Shown here piece after piece: positions 35,220 to 48,217 of a stretch of 64,000 bases of DNA (its first letter is position 1; each line of letters begins with the position of its first letter). The notes under the pieces were generated by a model. It ran no database searches and was not told the DNA's origin. It saw only the letters and a program-made list of their open reading frames with translations. The position numbers and the translations under genes were made by a program. Source of the stretch: Saururus chinensis (taxonomy: Eukaryota > Streptophyta > Magnoliopsida > Piperales > Saururaceae); the NCBI GenBank assembly GCA_035235625.1, contig CP141143.1, positions 32,659,178 through 32,723,177 on the forward strand, read 5' to 3'.

Positions 35220-37176
35220 GTTCTTCTCCTTGTTTCCCATGACATTGTGACTTGTCAAGATCTTCATGTCTTTTACTGGTCACACCCCTTCCTTTTGAAG
35301 CTATTTAATGTCATTCTAAGGCACCCTAACACTCGGTTACTAAGTTATTTGTTTCAGTGGAAATAGAAAATACTGCCCCCTAAGGGCATTATGGTAATTC
35401 CACCACATGGGGTATGCTACACTCCTTTGGTTAATTTGGTCATCTCACTACCCTTTTATTTATTTTAAGTCATAATTTTCTCAGAAGGATTCACTCTCAA
35501 ACTGACCTACGCTTTCCTTCAGAAGAATGTGGGTGGGTCCACTCAAAGGGTATTTCTGTCATTTGGTTTAGGACCTTAATGACATCTAATGGGTCCAAAA
35601 TTGAACTCAAGTATACTACTTGACTTCATGGACTCTGTGTAATTTTCTGGCGTGTAACGGGTTCGTGAACCCCTTGAACCGGCCCAAGTTTGACTAAAGG
35701 TTTACTATAAACCCTAAGGGCAAAAGGGTCAATTAACTACTCATTGGGATTTCTCTTCACTAAGAGATTTAGCCTATAAATAGGTTACCCATTAAAATCT
35801 CTTTGAGAATTTTCCCAAGTTTTAAACCAATTCATAGGCCCCTGAACCAGAGCCCCGAAGGCGGGTAAATGGTTTTCACACAATGATTTAACTACCAGGG
35901 GTAAAAAGGTTATTTTAGTGACTCTAGGATTTTTCACCAATCTGAAACTCAGTCAGAATAATCCCAAACCTCTCCAGGTCCAATAGTAATTTTCTAGGAT
36001 TTGTTTGACATAGTTAACCCCCTGAACCGGACTTGGTTCAGGGAATATGAATTGTTCTTTTAAAAAAAAATAGGACCGGACCGGATCGGGTTAGGTTCCC
36101 GGCCCGCTCCAGGGAGCAGACGACCCACAAGGGTCATCTTCCCTACAACCGGCCAGAGGCCTCTGGCGGCGCCGCTTTTCCCCCAGCCGTCCCAGCAGGC
36201 GAGGCCGAGGCCAATCGGATCGCCGTTGCCCGGCGAATTTGACGGACTCAGCCTTGCCTCTGTCCGATGGCTGGCCGGGGACAAAGCGGCCTCCTCTTTT
36301 CATTCCTTTTTTATTATAAATCTACCGGAGGCGCTGTGAAGGCAGGCCGGCACAGCCTGCCGATGGGCCTGGCTTGACTGGATCACCACCTTTCGGCGAT
36401 TCCGTCTAGCCAGGACCTGCCTCCGGCCGGAGCTGTGCCATGCCGCCGCACAGATCCCCTTTTCCCCTTTTTCTTTTTTATTATTACTTTAAAGCAGAGA
36501 TCTGGCAGTCTGCATAGCGGCAATCCACCACCGTGGTCCGGGTCAGGCCCCTACTGTTCCGGCAACAGGAAAGTTAATTACTGTTTACAATATTAGTATG
36601 AACAGTAACTGCAGAGATTCACATAAATTTCAATTAAATTAATTAATAAATTATTCACTAATCACAACTCAGAAATCTTACATTTGAGGCCAAGTTGTTG
36701 TCGATCCACCGTCGTTGAAGCCTCGCCGGAGCCTCGCCAAAAAATTTCATCGGTGGCTCTTTGCTCTTCCCTTCACCGTCAAAACTCCCCTAAAAGGCCC
36801 TAAATAATTCTTTTTATAGACATGAGATTAGGGTTCCTAATCCCATAAGAAATTAGGCCTCAAAAACCCAATTTCGGAACAGTAATTGATCGGGCCATTA
36901 TTGTAACTTAAACGGACAGTTCGTGTGTTCAATTCGGGTAAACAGGTCTTGCATGCTAAAGTCAACTTCAAACAGTCGTATCTCCCTCATATGGACTCCG
37001 ATTCGCGTGTTCTTGGGGGCATTTCGAAGCTCTTTCCATCTTTTTTCCATCCATATATACCTCAGCCACCACGTCCAACTGATGATTAATTTATTCCCAC
37101 GGGAAGATGAAGGGGTCCTACACCTTAATTTCCATGTGTACGACTTTAGGAATTTAGAAAATTCCCGGACGTTACA
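35220..37176 (-). mobile_element. Reverse F1 LTR arm within element B
   Basis: Partial LTR in reverse sense: it starts GTTCTTCTCC exactly after the CA end of the forward LTR and ends at the LTR's own 5' terminus. Its U5-side ~1.2 kb is absent. GC-rich block at 36090-36560. Confidence 0.8.
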
Positions 37177-37181
37177 GTTAA

Positions 37182-37337
37182 AACTCTTTAAGAGTTTATT
37201 ATATGTACTTTATTGTTGTGCACGTTCATCGAGGCTATCTTTTAGTTCTATTTATCTTCTATTTGTTCCCACTAGGCTACTTTATTTATTTTATGCTTTT
37301 GAAATAATTAGCATGGCTTAGACATTATGGTATTAAT
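37182..37337 (+). mobile_element. Copia-like element, distal remnant
   Basis: Sequence that continues 32060 once element B and one GTTAA are removed. AT-rich, no genes. The border with Ty3 element b is placed at the TGTAACAGG word near 37338. Confidence 0.4.
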
Positions 37338-37560
37338 GTGTAACAGGTCAGCTAGTGTCCCCGCGGATTAGTCGGGCCCACTAGCTAGCACGATCCCCAA
37401 GGAGAGAGGTGTGACTCCCTATATGGGTCATCTTCCTCCTATGTTTTTCTTTATGCAATAGAAATTAGTCCTTTCCTACTCTCTTCTACCTTCCTTAACA
37501 TGATTCGTGTAAGATACCGATTGTGCCTAAATTGGGCACAACACTAGCATCAAAGCAATC
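37338..37560 (+). mobile_element. Putative short 5' LTR and primer site of Ty3 element b
   Basis: TGTAACAGGTCAGC at 37338 could be an LTR start. CTAGCATCAAAGCAATCAT near 37541-37559 resembles a decayed TTGGTATCAGAGC primer site. Gag-like sequence follows. The exact LTR limits are uncertain. Confidence 0.35.
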
Positions 37561-37679
37561 ATGATCTCCGGCCATGGTGAGAGGCAAATAGCTAGCCACA
37601 GCCCCTGAAGTCCAGCCTAAGAATGAGAACGAACTCTCAGTGGACAGCCCCAAATAAGCCCCTGAGACCATCAATCCTC

Positions 37680-39331
37680 CCGTGCTTACACAAATCATGG
37701 CCAAACTCGAGTCCCTGACCATGGTCATGGCTCAGCTTCAAGCAGTGCCCCCAGTGCCATTGTTACCCAGACCCCAGCTTGCCGATGTGACGAAGGGGGA
37801 GTCATCCCAGGCCCACAAACTCCTTTGTCCTGGCCCTCAGATGTTAGCAGACATGGAAGTGCAGCCTCCCCCAACATCTGTGTGCTTTGGCACATTCGAA
37901 CAGCTCAATGAAGGGGGACGCATATGCTAGGATACGCGAGGGCCTAGGGGTGTTCATGGATGTCCATTGTCTATATGTCCATCCGTGTCCACGTCCATTT
38001 TTATATTAAATGGACAGTTTTTTTGGTCCAAGCCAGACACGGACACGAACAAAGTTTTTTGTTTGCACTAATAAGGAGCTACGAACACAGACATACCCTT
38101 GTCCGTGTTCACGGACGTTTGCATTTGCCACTCTTACATAACATTCTCTTAAATATAGTAGTAATTATTACTAACTATTAGAAGAAAAAAATAGAGTTCA
38201 GTTCCTATGTAGCATCTTAGGACAGTCCTAACATGCTACATAGGAACTTGACTACTTAAAAACATGAATCCAGTACTTATGTACCGTGTTAGAATAGACC
38301 TAACATGCTACAGGTATTAAATAACTTGAAAACACAAATCTAGTACTTATGTAACATATTAAGACAACTTTTACATGCTATAAAAGTGCTAAAAATTTTG
38401 AATTGAGATAAAAATTTTGGTGTTGAAATATTTGTCCATAGTCGTTCGTGTCCATCCGTGTCCGTAGCAAACGGACTTGGACAAAGTATAATGCAGACTA
38501 GGGTGGACATGGACAAGAGTTGTTCAAATGATGGACGGACATGGACAACCCTCTGTTCGCTTCCGTTTCCGTCCGTGAACACCCCTACGAGGGCCACCAG
38601 GTGTTCGGGGAAATGCCCCAATGGTGCCGCCAACCAGAGATCTGTTCTACGAGATGGAGGATGACTGGGAGGAGTACTCGGGCTCTTGTGGGGAGCCATG
38701 GGGAGGAGCTGGCCCCGTTTGGACAGCCTACAGTTCCCATGTTACAATGGTGACAAGGATCTAGTGAGGTGGTTGTACAAGGCAGAGAAGTTCATCACGT
38801 ATCAAGGGATGCACTTCGAGGTTGAACGGTTACACATAGCCGCATTCTACTTGGACAGTCATGCTTTCGTTTGGTTTCAAAGCTTTGAGAAGGAGGTTCG
38901 TTACCCCACATGGACTACATTCACCAATAAATTATGCATCTAGTTTGGCCCCAACAAGCTCCAGGACTTCAACGAGATGCTATCCACCCTGCGCCAGGGC
39001 TTATTACACAAAATTCATGAAGATCGTGAACTGTCTAACCAAGTGGCCGATGGCAGCCTTGGTAGGGACATTCAAGAGAGAACTCAAACCAGAAATGTCG
39101 GATGAGATGCACCACTTTGCATGCTCTTCTCTGTGGGAATTCTTGCGGCTTGCACGGATTGAAGATGAGAAACTGGACCAACAACAAAGGGGTGGCCGAC
39201 TAGGACCCTCCCCACGACCCCCTCTTAGTGCTAACCCCCTGTCTATCACAGCCAGCAGCACAACCATCAACCGTACAGGTCAACAACCCCCTCCACCCAA
39301 TCAGCTCATGTGTCGCCTCACATCGGCCTAG
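37680..39331 (+). pseudogene. Ty3 gag relic (element b), split by a MITE
   Basis: Upstream of the MITE, 37682-37930 encodes a helical, Met/Leu-rich start (MAKLESLTMVMAQLQ) and a proline-rich linker. Downstream, 38680-38943 holds the capsid-like core: LQFPCYNGDKDLVRWLYKAE, AFYLDSHAFVWFQSFE and a short FGPNK motif, then further frames to 39331 ending in a Gln/Pro-rich region. At least three frame changes and a stop after KLCI show decay. The frame joins the zinc knuckle frame starting at 39332. Same domain order as element a, with better preservation. Confidence 0.8.
37945..38587. mobile_element. hAT-type MITE, 643 bp
   Basis: Perfect 8-bp duplication CGAGGGCC (37937-37944, 38588-38595). Inverted ends TAGGGGTGTTCATGGA (left) and TAGGGGTGTTCACGGA (right, inward). 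The subterminal regions repeat GTCCGTGTCC-type words. No transposase. It interrupts gag of Ty3 element b. Confidence 0.92.
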
Positions 39332-39793
39332 ATGGAGGAACGTCGATCCAAGGGGCTGTGTTTCAAGTGTGATGAAAAGTTTGTCCCCGAACATTACTGC
39401 TTAGTCAAGGGCATTCTACTAGTGGAGGAGGTCCAAGAGGAGATGAATGTGGTAGACAGGGAGGATTTCCCCCATTACGACGACATGCTGCCCGAGATCT
39501 CAATCCATGCTTTTCCGGGGCCTTCATTACTGGCACTATACAAGACTAAGCGACAGCAAGTGGCCATCCTTATTGACAGTGACTCCACCCATAACTTCAT
39601 CAATGATAAGGTAGCCCAGCGTTTGGGCTATTTCATGTCATTCAAAACCATTCGATGTCTTGTTCGGTGATGGAAAGCACCTCAAGAACTCCGGGGTATG
39701 TGCACAGGCTGCAATAGCTATCCAGGGCCACACCATTGTCAATGACCTCTTCTTGCTGCCCTCAAAAGGGGCAGACGCGTTTCTAGGGGTTTA
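39332..39793 (+). pseudogene. Ty3 zinc knuckle and protease (element b)
   Basis: Nucleocapsid part MEERRSKGLCFKCDEKFVPE with CFKC...HYC, in which the last His-x-Cys spacing is altered. It is followed by an acidic stretch (residues 30-50) and PEISIHAF, a conserved block before the protease. The active-site region reads ILIDSDSTHNFIND: the catalytic Asp is kept, but the usual DSG is DSD. The frame stays open to 39670. The rest of the protease (FGDGKHL..., IQGHTIVNDLFLLP) continues in another frame to about 39790, where a TAG follows FLGV. A polyprotein processing enzyme, now inactive. Confidence 0.82.
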
Positions 39794-40179
39794 GTGGCTA
39801 CAGGAACTTGGGGACATGATATGGAACTTCCACGAGATGGTTATGGACTTCGAAGTTTAGGACAGTGGGTACGGATCCAAGGGTCTCAGCCAGACACCCT
39901 TCTCTCTGCCCAATCAGCGGGCTCCTTCTTTCGGTTTGCACCTCAAGGGTTCCTCCTACAACAACGGGTTGTGGTAGAGGTGCGCCAAGATGAGCCGCCC
40001 ACGGACCTTCTTGCTCTATTGACGACCACAAGGACGTGCTTGACGAGCCCAGAGGCCTTCCACCAGTGCGGTGTCATGACCATCACTTCCTTATCATTCC
40101 AGGAGCCTCTCCAGCCAATGTCCCCCCTTACCACTACCCCCACATCTAGAAGGCGGAGATAGAGCACCTCTTTGTTGAT
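39794..40179 (+). pseudogene. Ty3 protease-RT linker (element b), frameshifted
   Basis: Weakly conserved link between protease and reverse transcriptase. Fragments such as WLQELGDMIWNFHEM and the acidic/Phe-rich sequence after it follow the usual plant Ty3 layout, but two or more frameshifts and stops prevent a continuous frame. The 122-codon open frame at 39794-40162 is in the wrong phase. Confidence 0.5.
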
Positions 40180-40977
40180 ATGCTACAGTTCGTCATCATA
40201 TGTCCCAGCACGAGCTCTTTCTCCTCTCCTATATTACTAGTTCACAAGAAGGATGCCACTTGGCACTTTTGCATCAACTACCGAGCCTTGAATGCCATCA
40301 CCGTCAAGGACAAGTACCCTATTCCAGTGATTGAGGATCTCCTTGACGAGTTGGCCGGCGCGACAATCTTCAACAAACTTGATCTTTGTTTGGGTTATCA
40401 TCAGATTCAAGTACAACCAGCCAACATTCATAAGACTGCTTTTCGCACTCATGACAGCCATTTCGAGTTTTTAGTCATGTTGTTTGGGCTCACCTATGCC
40501 CCCTCCACCTTTCAAAGCCTTATGAACGATCTCTTCAAGCCATTTCTTTGCCACTTCATTCTAGTTTCCTTTGATGACATACTTATCTACAAAGCATGGG
40601 CGGAACATTTGGAGCACCTCGGGTCTGTCTTCTCCGTTCTTAGAGCTGATTCCTCATTCCTTAAATGTTCAAAGTGTTCTTTTGGCAGCCCACCGGTCGA
40701 CTATCTTGGCCACATTATCTCATGGGGCAGGGTAGCCACCGACCCTTCTAAGGTGTTTGCAATGCTTTCTTGGCCGACGCCCACCTGTGTCCGCACACTT
40801 AGAGGTTTCTTGGGCCTCACGAGATACTACCAGATGTTTATTAGCCACTATGGAGTGATCGCCCGCCCCCACATAGAGCTCCTAAAGAAGGGCGGATTCA
40901 CTTGGACAGAGGCTGCCCAAGAGGCTTTTGATATGCTGAAGTAGCCCATGGCCTTTGCCCCCGTCCTCATTCTACCA
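40180..40977 (+). pseudogene. Ty3 reverse transcriptase domain (element b)
   Basis: Open for 254 codons. Recognisable RT blocks in order: [68 protein letters not shown], and the catalytic box as SFDDILIY (normally Y-x-DD; the Tyr before FDD is Ser). Then [16 protein letters not shown] and [11 protein letters not shown], the connection region leading to RNase H. A TAG at 40942 follows MLK; the frame then runs on to 40978, where the F1 LTR is inserted. It copies element RNA to DNA in an active relative. Best preserved pol part in the window. Confidence 0.9.
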
Positions 40978-40978
40978 G

Positions 40979-43900
40979 TGTCACGATCCAGATTTTTAAA
41001 AGTATTTTTAAATAGCACGAACGGTAAGTAGAGAGAATTTTTTTTTCTTGAATACAAAACAAATCATTCGATTAATATCCAGGTCATGATAACTGGGGTT
41101 CACAAATACGGATATCAAATCATATGATATTTACACGTCTCAAAATTTCAACAACAGCTCATCCATCTAAGTACAAGTCTGTCATCCATCTAAAAATAAA
41201 TAACAAGTTGACTCACGCTAAAGGTACACTAATGTACCGGAGTTGCAAAAATGCAGAAACTTCTTGTGCTTGCTTGTCTTGGTCTCACTTGTCATCGCCT
41301 GGTGAATCTGTAACCAACCAAACCAAACAACAACAACAACCACAATGGAACCTCTCCACCTTCAGGAAAAAGCTTCCAAAGGACAAAAGGTTTTATTAAT
41401 ATTTTTTGGATTAGCCCAACATCACCCAATATTAGTTGCCTACATTCTCATTAGACAACATCTCCAATGTTTTCAACAAGATCGAATCCAAACGTAGTTC
41501 TGCCTAGAAATTACTCTGTCTTAAGAAGCATAGCATCATACGTGCAATGCTTAGGTATTTTTAACCAACCTACATTTTAATAAGTCATTTAATCGTTCCA
41601 CTTGTCTAATTAACAAGCAATAACAAACAATGTTATTAATTATCTCACATCCCTTGTTTGATAATTAATACTATCAAATCTGTAATTCAAAGATGACTCG
41701 CCCCTCGAGAAACCTCCAAACATAGTACTCCAACCTTGGAGTAGACTACTTAACAACAACTTTACCCAAATCCCCAAGGCTCTCAATAGCCTGCCATGAA
41801 TCTAGAGAAGAAGATCCCAATTGTGCTCATGAACATAGATTGGCAAGAAGCACAAGCCTTCTATGATGCTCATACAACTCCGCTTTTCTTATGTACTAAA
41901 TAGTCTTGGGAAGACCTGCAGGAGACCCGCGGTAAAGACTCTCTGGTCAATACCCAAACCGTCGTGGTGATGAAGAAGCATATCGTAATCTCCACTATCC
42001 CAACTCTGGGAGAAAATGCCTTCTAAGACATTACTAATGTATCCATAGAAGCCTCAGGTATTTATGACCATTGACTCCCCCAAACATCTGAAACTTAGAC
42101 TGGATTATCTCCATCCAGTTAAGTATCCGCTCAACCATTTGGGTCCTCTTCACCTTGTAAATCGGCCCAATAAATAGCTTATCCACTGAGCTATGGCTCA
42201 AAGAACATCCCATAACCACCCTCGGTTCATTACCCAAGGTAAAATTCTATGTCAGGGCCCCGTTCACTCCATAAATATGTCCCCACCCTAATAAGGGTAT
42301 TTTAGTTATTATCTTGATTGGATGTTCTCCACCTAATCTAACGGCAACCCATGTCTCTTAATTAAACTTCATTGATCGTAAGTTACTGATAAAAATCAAA
42401 GCATCAATAATAAAAGTATGCGCCAAAGTAAGCAACATAAATAACATTAAGTCATACAAGTTCAAAACAATAAACAGAAGCCCATTGCACTCATTTGCAG
42501 GGCTAGGACTCAGTGAATTCAAACCTGAGAGTGTAAACAACTCTAACACCTCCCGCGAGTTACATATATAACACTCTAGTCGATCGATGTACTCGATTGC
42601 AGACACGTGTAATACGCTGCCCTAAACCTTGAGAATTAGGATTCTTCTTGTTTCCCATGACATTGTGCCCTGTCAAGGTCGTTGTGTCTCTTATTGGTCA
42701 CACCCCTTCCTTTTGAAGCTAGTTAACATCATTCTAGGGCACCCTAATGCTTGGTTGCTAGGTTATTCGTTTCAACAGAAATAGAACATACTGCCCCCTA
42801 AGGGCATTAGGGTAATTCTATTACTTAGAGTATGCTACCCTCCCTTGGATCATTTGGTCATCTCGCAACCCTTCTATTTATTTTAAGTCATTAACCTTTC
42901 AAAAGGCTCCACTTTCCAACTGACTCACGCTTCCATTCACACTAATGTCAGCTGTTCACTCAAAGGGTATATTTGTTATTTGGTTTAAAGCCTTATTGAC
43001 ATCTAATGGGTCCAAAATTGAACTCAAACACACAACTTGACCTCATGGACTCTGTGTAATTTTTCTGTCATGTGACAGGGTCATGAACCCCTTGAACCAA
43101 CCCATGTTTTGACTAACAATTTACTATAAATCCAAAGGGAAAAAGGGTAAATTAACCACTCATTGGGGTTTTTCCTCACTAAGTTGTTTGGCCTATAATC
43201 AGGTTACCCATTACAATATTACTGAGAATTTTAAAAAAAATTTAAGATTACTCGCAGGCCATTAAACCGGAGCCCCTAAGTCGGGTAAGTGGTCTTCACA
43301 TGGTAATTTAACTATAAGGGGTAAAAGGGTCATTTTACCATTTTTGGATTTTTTTCCAAGTCTAAAACTTAGTCAAGACACTCGTATCCCTCAAGGTCCA
43401 CCCATAATTTTTCCAAATTTTTAGAACAAGTATAGCCCCTTGAACCACACCCAGCTCAACCCCCACTTTTATTTCTCTTTTATTTCTTTTTTAATATTGT
43501 TGACTCAGATCGAATCCGGCCCAGACCCAGGCCAGTTGGGTCCAGACCAGTGAAGACGGGTCATCTTCTTTGGTTCCGGCCAGTAGGAACACCCATTGGC
43601 CTCCGGTAGTGTCATGCCCGGGGTTTTCAAAATAATTTTTATAAAATTTAAATAAAAATTTTGCAATATAACGGCTGTAAATTGGTGAAAATTGACGAAA
43701 ATATGAAACCTGTGAAAAACATTTTTTATAATTCTCATTCATTTGTATCAAGCCCATCTCAACACTTTCTTTTCAATTCAATACAGAGATATAACAACAA
43801 TAAAACATTCAAAGCCCGTAGTTCATTCATCCCCTGGCGTGAATAACGAACAAAAGACAAAATTTGCCATGGCCATGGGCTTTCAATGTATTTTCCCAGG

Positions 43901-46900
43901 CGCATTTGGGTACAAGTTCCACAACAGTCGAAAGTAATAATACAGTCAGTGTACAAGTCCAAAATAATACATGTAAAAGCACTCACCTCACTTAATACAT
44001 GTACTTCAAATTTTATTTACAGCAGATTGTGGCATAAATTAATCAAGGAACAATAGAGTCAAAAATTGACCTGCACTCCAAAAAGTGTATCCTCAAATGC
44101 TACGCAGCTCTCGAACTAGGCTCCACAGAAGTCCCTGGAGTGCCTGAGGATTAGAGAAAAAGAACGTGAGTATTTTCATACCCAATAGGAGAATCAAAAT
44201 CAGTGAACCATAAAAGTTCACACCAAAGCTGCTCTGCAAGATAGTAGCAAACCAAGAACTAGGAGAAGATAAATACAATCTCAATCAGAGTACTACAATT
44301 CCTCTAAGCCTCCTAAACGTATAACAAAACACAACCTATCAAACTCTCATTTTCACATGCATACTACTTACACTTACAATCTTACGTTTATTATCTTACA
44401 CTAACACTCGACGAATAGAACTAATTAAATCTCAATTAGCTCTACTATCGAAAGGAAAGAATGCCACTAGGGCGTCACCTTGACCTTCGGGGAGAACCTA
44501 CGTGTTAAAAAGATTCTGAAGGCAAAGTACACCGGTGCTCATGTGGCACAGGATCAAATAGGTAGGAGTAGATCCATGATATTACTTACCTGAGCACGCA
44601 AATGCCCACTCTCTGGGGCCATACAGGGCCAACAAGGGCCTAAAAATGCCAATTAAGGAAGGAAAACTTACAAAGCCACTCTTGGGCAGAAAACTTACAA
44701 TGCCACTCTTGGGCAGAAAACTTACGATGCCACTCTTGGGCTCACAACTCACGGTGCTCTCAACAGAGCATCAAAAATCCTAACTTACACAAACATTACC
44801 TCCAAGGTATGAACTACGTTAATATTTTAGGTGAAACTGACCGTCCATCAGTCGTCAACCAAATGGAATTTAATCCATCAATCTAGCTAAGGACTCACTC
44901 TTATTATCAACTACATACTTTAATTATGTTGAAGTTTATAGTTTATACATTATGCAGGTACCAATATGATTGTACCTTTACTTGTAGCTTATATCTAAGC
45001 TTCGAACCCTAATCTGCCTATTTACTAAACCTTGAAGTCTCTGCCTCTCTTTTCAAATATTCGAATCAGTCGAAACTGATCATCACTTATCAAGCATACG
45101 TACATTATCTGCACATGTATAACTACTCATAGTTCTGAACTATACACCACACATACATCTTACAACATGCTTTATAGCCTTTATAGCATGAAAATATCAT
45201 TCTTACGTAAGCATAATGACCACTCATGCATTTAGCGAGAAATATAATTAATTACACAAGTCTTCTACTCATCCAACTATCCAAATCAAGGATAAGTCAT
45301 AATGTGAGCGTACGACTAATCAACTAATTAATACACAGATAATTTTAAAATATACGCATATGGCCATTAAAATTAATCTTTGCACTTAACATCCTCCACA
45401 TTAATATCCATCTAAACATCATGCATTTAAACATCTTAGTCCTAGCATGCATCCTATCAGAAAAGCACGCTAGAGTGAATTTGTAAGGTTCAAAGTCTCC
45501 TACCTCATCGACCGGGCATACCACGAAGGCTGCGTTGGTGCATATCCAACAGCCCATGCACCCTTACACTACAAGAGACGGCTTTGGGATGGAAACTGCA
45601 GTGCAAGTCTCCAATTAACGCCTGCAGTTAAGAACGTCTCTCACAACACCCGCACTGGTGATTTAGATGCCTGCACGCCCCAAAAAGAACTTAAGTCAGT
45701 CCAATAGTGTGGGTAAAGCATTGTCATGGAGGTGGTCTCTAGCTGCTGACAAGGTGGAATGGTCGTTGGGCAAGCTCCCTCTAAATTTTTCTTGTGGATG
45801 AACATGCAGAGATTGCTAAATAAAATTTAAGAGGAAAAAAAATATGCAAGGAGATAAATCAAGATATGAGGTGGGAGAGATGGCGTCGGGACCAGTGGAA
45901 AACGGATCAAAATGGCAACTTTTGCCTGTCCCAAAAGTGGCTTAGCCCAAAAATAGGGTAGGCCTGCAAGGAGCCATTGATCGGATAGAAAAATCCGATT
46001 GCATGGCATCCCAACAGTAACCCCAAGGCTTGGCAGAGTGGTCGCCGGCCGGAAAATAGCTCACGGCGGCCAACCCCGCCGACTACAGTGGCGGTTTAGC
46101 CCAAAAACAGAGTAGGTCAGTGAGAGGTGATTGATCAGAGTGAGAATTCCAAGTGCATGGCAGGTCCACAACAGCCCAAAGGGTCGGCGGAGTAGTCACC
46201 AGCCGAAAACAGCTCACGGTGACAACTCTGTCGACCACAACGATGGTTCGGCCCACACTGAAGGAATTCCCCCAAAACTGTCTGCAACAAAATTTCTGGA
46301 GGAAGGCCGACGAGAGTAAAATTGGGGAAAGGGGTGGTACCTCCCGGTTCGAGGTGGTTAGGCAGCTGCTCAGGCAGATTCCGGCGGCTCTCAATAGCTC
46401 CAGCAGCGTTTCGCCCAAATCAAAGCTTCTTCCTCATTTCAGCCAACAAATCGCTGTGCAAGGGAGACACGATGGCGGCTAAAGACGGCATGGGCGGACG
46501 ATCGAAGTCCGGCGAAGGCGAGGGGCGGTGGCAGAGCTCCAGTGAAAAGAAGTGGGGGGTTCTCTCCTTTCCGCCGGCGGAAATACTGTGCAGAACGCAA
46601 AAAGCGATTTGCGTTTTGCGCTCTATTTTATTCTTTTTTTCTTTTCTTTTTTCAATCGTGCACCTCAACCTTGCACGTCTCCACTTCTTCTTCAAGCGCG
46701 AGAACTCCTGACGTGTGCTGAACTCCCCCTAAGAACACGCCTTGACCAAAACAACTTTACTTTTAATCTAAGAGCCCTAATTTAAGGAGCGAGTTTTTAA
46801 ATTAAGCTCCGCAACCTTAACTTACGTGTTTAAACTCTTGAAAATGTACAAACCTTTTCTACCTATGACCGAGGCTACGCACAACACTAACACATAATTA

Positions 46901-48063
46901 TCGAGAAAAATAATACATAAGCTTAAGACAAATAATTAATTTCCCAAGAAGCAAATAAATAACCATAGAAAAGTCGAGGTTATTACAGGTAGCCACCGCC
47001 GGCGGCCATTGTTAGCCGACGGGCTTGGCTAGTACGATCGCTTCCAGGAGGTGTTTCCGTTAGACCTAATCCCTTTAGCGCATGGTGGCTGTTGAGCGGT
47101 TTGCAAAGCGGCCAGATTTTTCTTCCGCCGGCAATTTGCACTGCCACCACCGCCTCATCCATCCATGGGACCTGGGCCATTTGATTCACCGTCCAGCAGC
47201 GATTTTGAACCCCCTGGTCACCAATAGTAACGTCCGCACCCTCCTTTCCTATGTGATTTCAGAGAAAACTCAAGGATGAGCAAGGGCGCAGCGAAGCAGC
47301 GGTCCAAACTTTCGGCAAGGCTTCACCTCCTACTAGCTGATCAATAGAGAAGACAAAGACTTAAACTTTGCCCTCTGCTGACTAGGATAAATGGTCTGGC
47401 CGATGGCTTAGATGTTTTCTGGCCAGCTCTTGTTAATTGGATTCGTTCATACGCCATATGTGCCTCTAATTTAAATTAAATGGATGTTTGAGCGATTCTA
47501 CCTTACACACCGGGTTGTTGTCAATCCACCACCTCCGGAGATTCAAGCCCCCCCTTCCCCGACTCTGTCACCAGCCATGATCTTTTTCCAGTAGCCGAAA
47601 ATCCCATGGCTTTGTCTCTTCCATCTCCGGCCAAAAAACCTCCTCCAACAAGCCCTAATTAACCTTTTCAAAGACATAGGGATTAGGGTTCCTAATCCCC
47701 CCAAAGACTTGGGACAAAACCCCCCCCACTTAGGCCACCTAATTGGGCCTAAGAACACAATTTTGGAATACTAATTTATCGGGCCCGTATAGTGACTTAA
47801 ACGAACAATTCGCGCGTCCAATTCAGTTAAACGGGCCCTACACGATATGTTCAACTTTGAACGGTCGTATCTCCCTCATCCGAACTTCGATTCACACTTT
47901 CTTGGTGGCATTTCGAAGCTCTTTCTATCTAGTTTCCATCCATAGAGGTTTCAACACCAATTCCAAGCATTGAATAAGTTATTCTAACAAGTAACTCAAG
48001 GCGTCCAACACCCCAATTTCCCGTGGTCAACTTCAGGATTTTAGAAAATTCCTGGGCGTTACA
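40979..48063 (-). mobile_element. Solo LTR, family F1, with nested F2 solo LTR
   Basis: Begins TGTCACGATCC and ends GGGCGTTACA, with a perfect 5-bp duplication ACCAG (40974-40978, 48064-48068). Net length ~3.7 kb after subtracting the nested LTR at 43610-46987. It sits between RT and RNase H of Ty3 element b; dropping it and one ACCAG rejoins the pol frame. Frames within are LTR sequence, not genes. Confidence 0.92.
43610..46987 (-). mobile_element. Solo LTR, family F2, nested
   Basis: Begins TGTCATGCCCGGGG and ends GAGGTTATTACA, with a perfect 5-bp duplication GGTAG (43605-43609, 46988-46992). Shares with 15084-19934 the ends, the short GCCCAAGAGTGGCA repeats (44620-44770, inverted) and a CAGAGAGTGGGCATTTGC-type word. 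It is shorter (3378 bp). GC-richer part at 45880-46700. Confidence 0.9.
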
Positions 48064-48217
48064 ACCAGATTTCAGCCGCTCTTTCATGGTTGTAATGGAT
48101 GCTTTAGAGGCCGACCTGGGTGCAATGCTCCTGTAGGACTAGCGACCTATTGTCTTCTTCAGCAAGGCTTTGGCAGGTTGTTCCTTATCACTGTCTGTAT
48201 ATGAGAAGGAGATGATG
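48064..48217 (+). pseudogene. Ty3 RNase H, first part (element b)
   Basis: Short piece between two solo LTRs. Encodes the start of retrotransposon RNase H: SFMVVMDALEADLGA keeps the first catalytic Asp, then PIVFFSKALAG and SVYEKEMM. One or two stops interrupt it. It continues the RT frame on the left and the piece at 51596 on the right, once each LTR and one duplication copy are ignored. The enzyme would remove the RNA strand during reverse transcription. Confidence 0.85.

Larger units (their letters stand above)
32061..37176. mobile_element. Palindromic F1 element B, complete, with TSD
   Basis: Perfect 5-bp duplication GTTAA at 32056-32060 and 37177-37181. Both ends carry the same LTR terminus in opposite sense: left TGTAATGTCTGGGAATTTT, right (read inward) TGTAACGTCCGGGAATTTT. 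The arms 32061-33953 and 35220-37176 are inverted repeats, roughly 85-90 percent alike by eye; 33954-35219 is the loop. No gag or pol. Removing it rejoins the Copia-like sequence before and after. Confidence 0.85.

Noticed and set aside
32061-37176. Element B as an ordinary full-length LTR retrotransposon
   Set aside because: Its repeats are inverted, not direct, and no gag, pol or primer site lies between them.
46322-46711. 129-codon frame with a neighbouring frame of 109 codons
   Set aside because: GC-rich part of the nested F2 LTR; overlapping frames in several phases and no recognisable domain.
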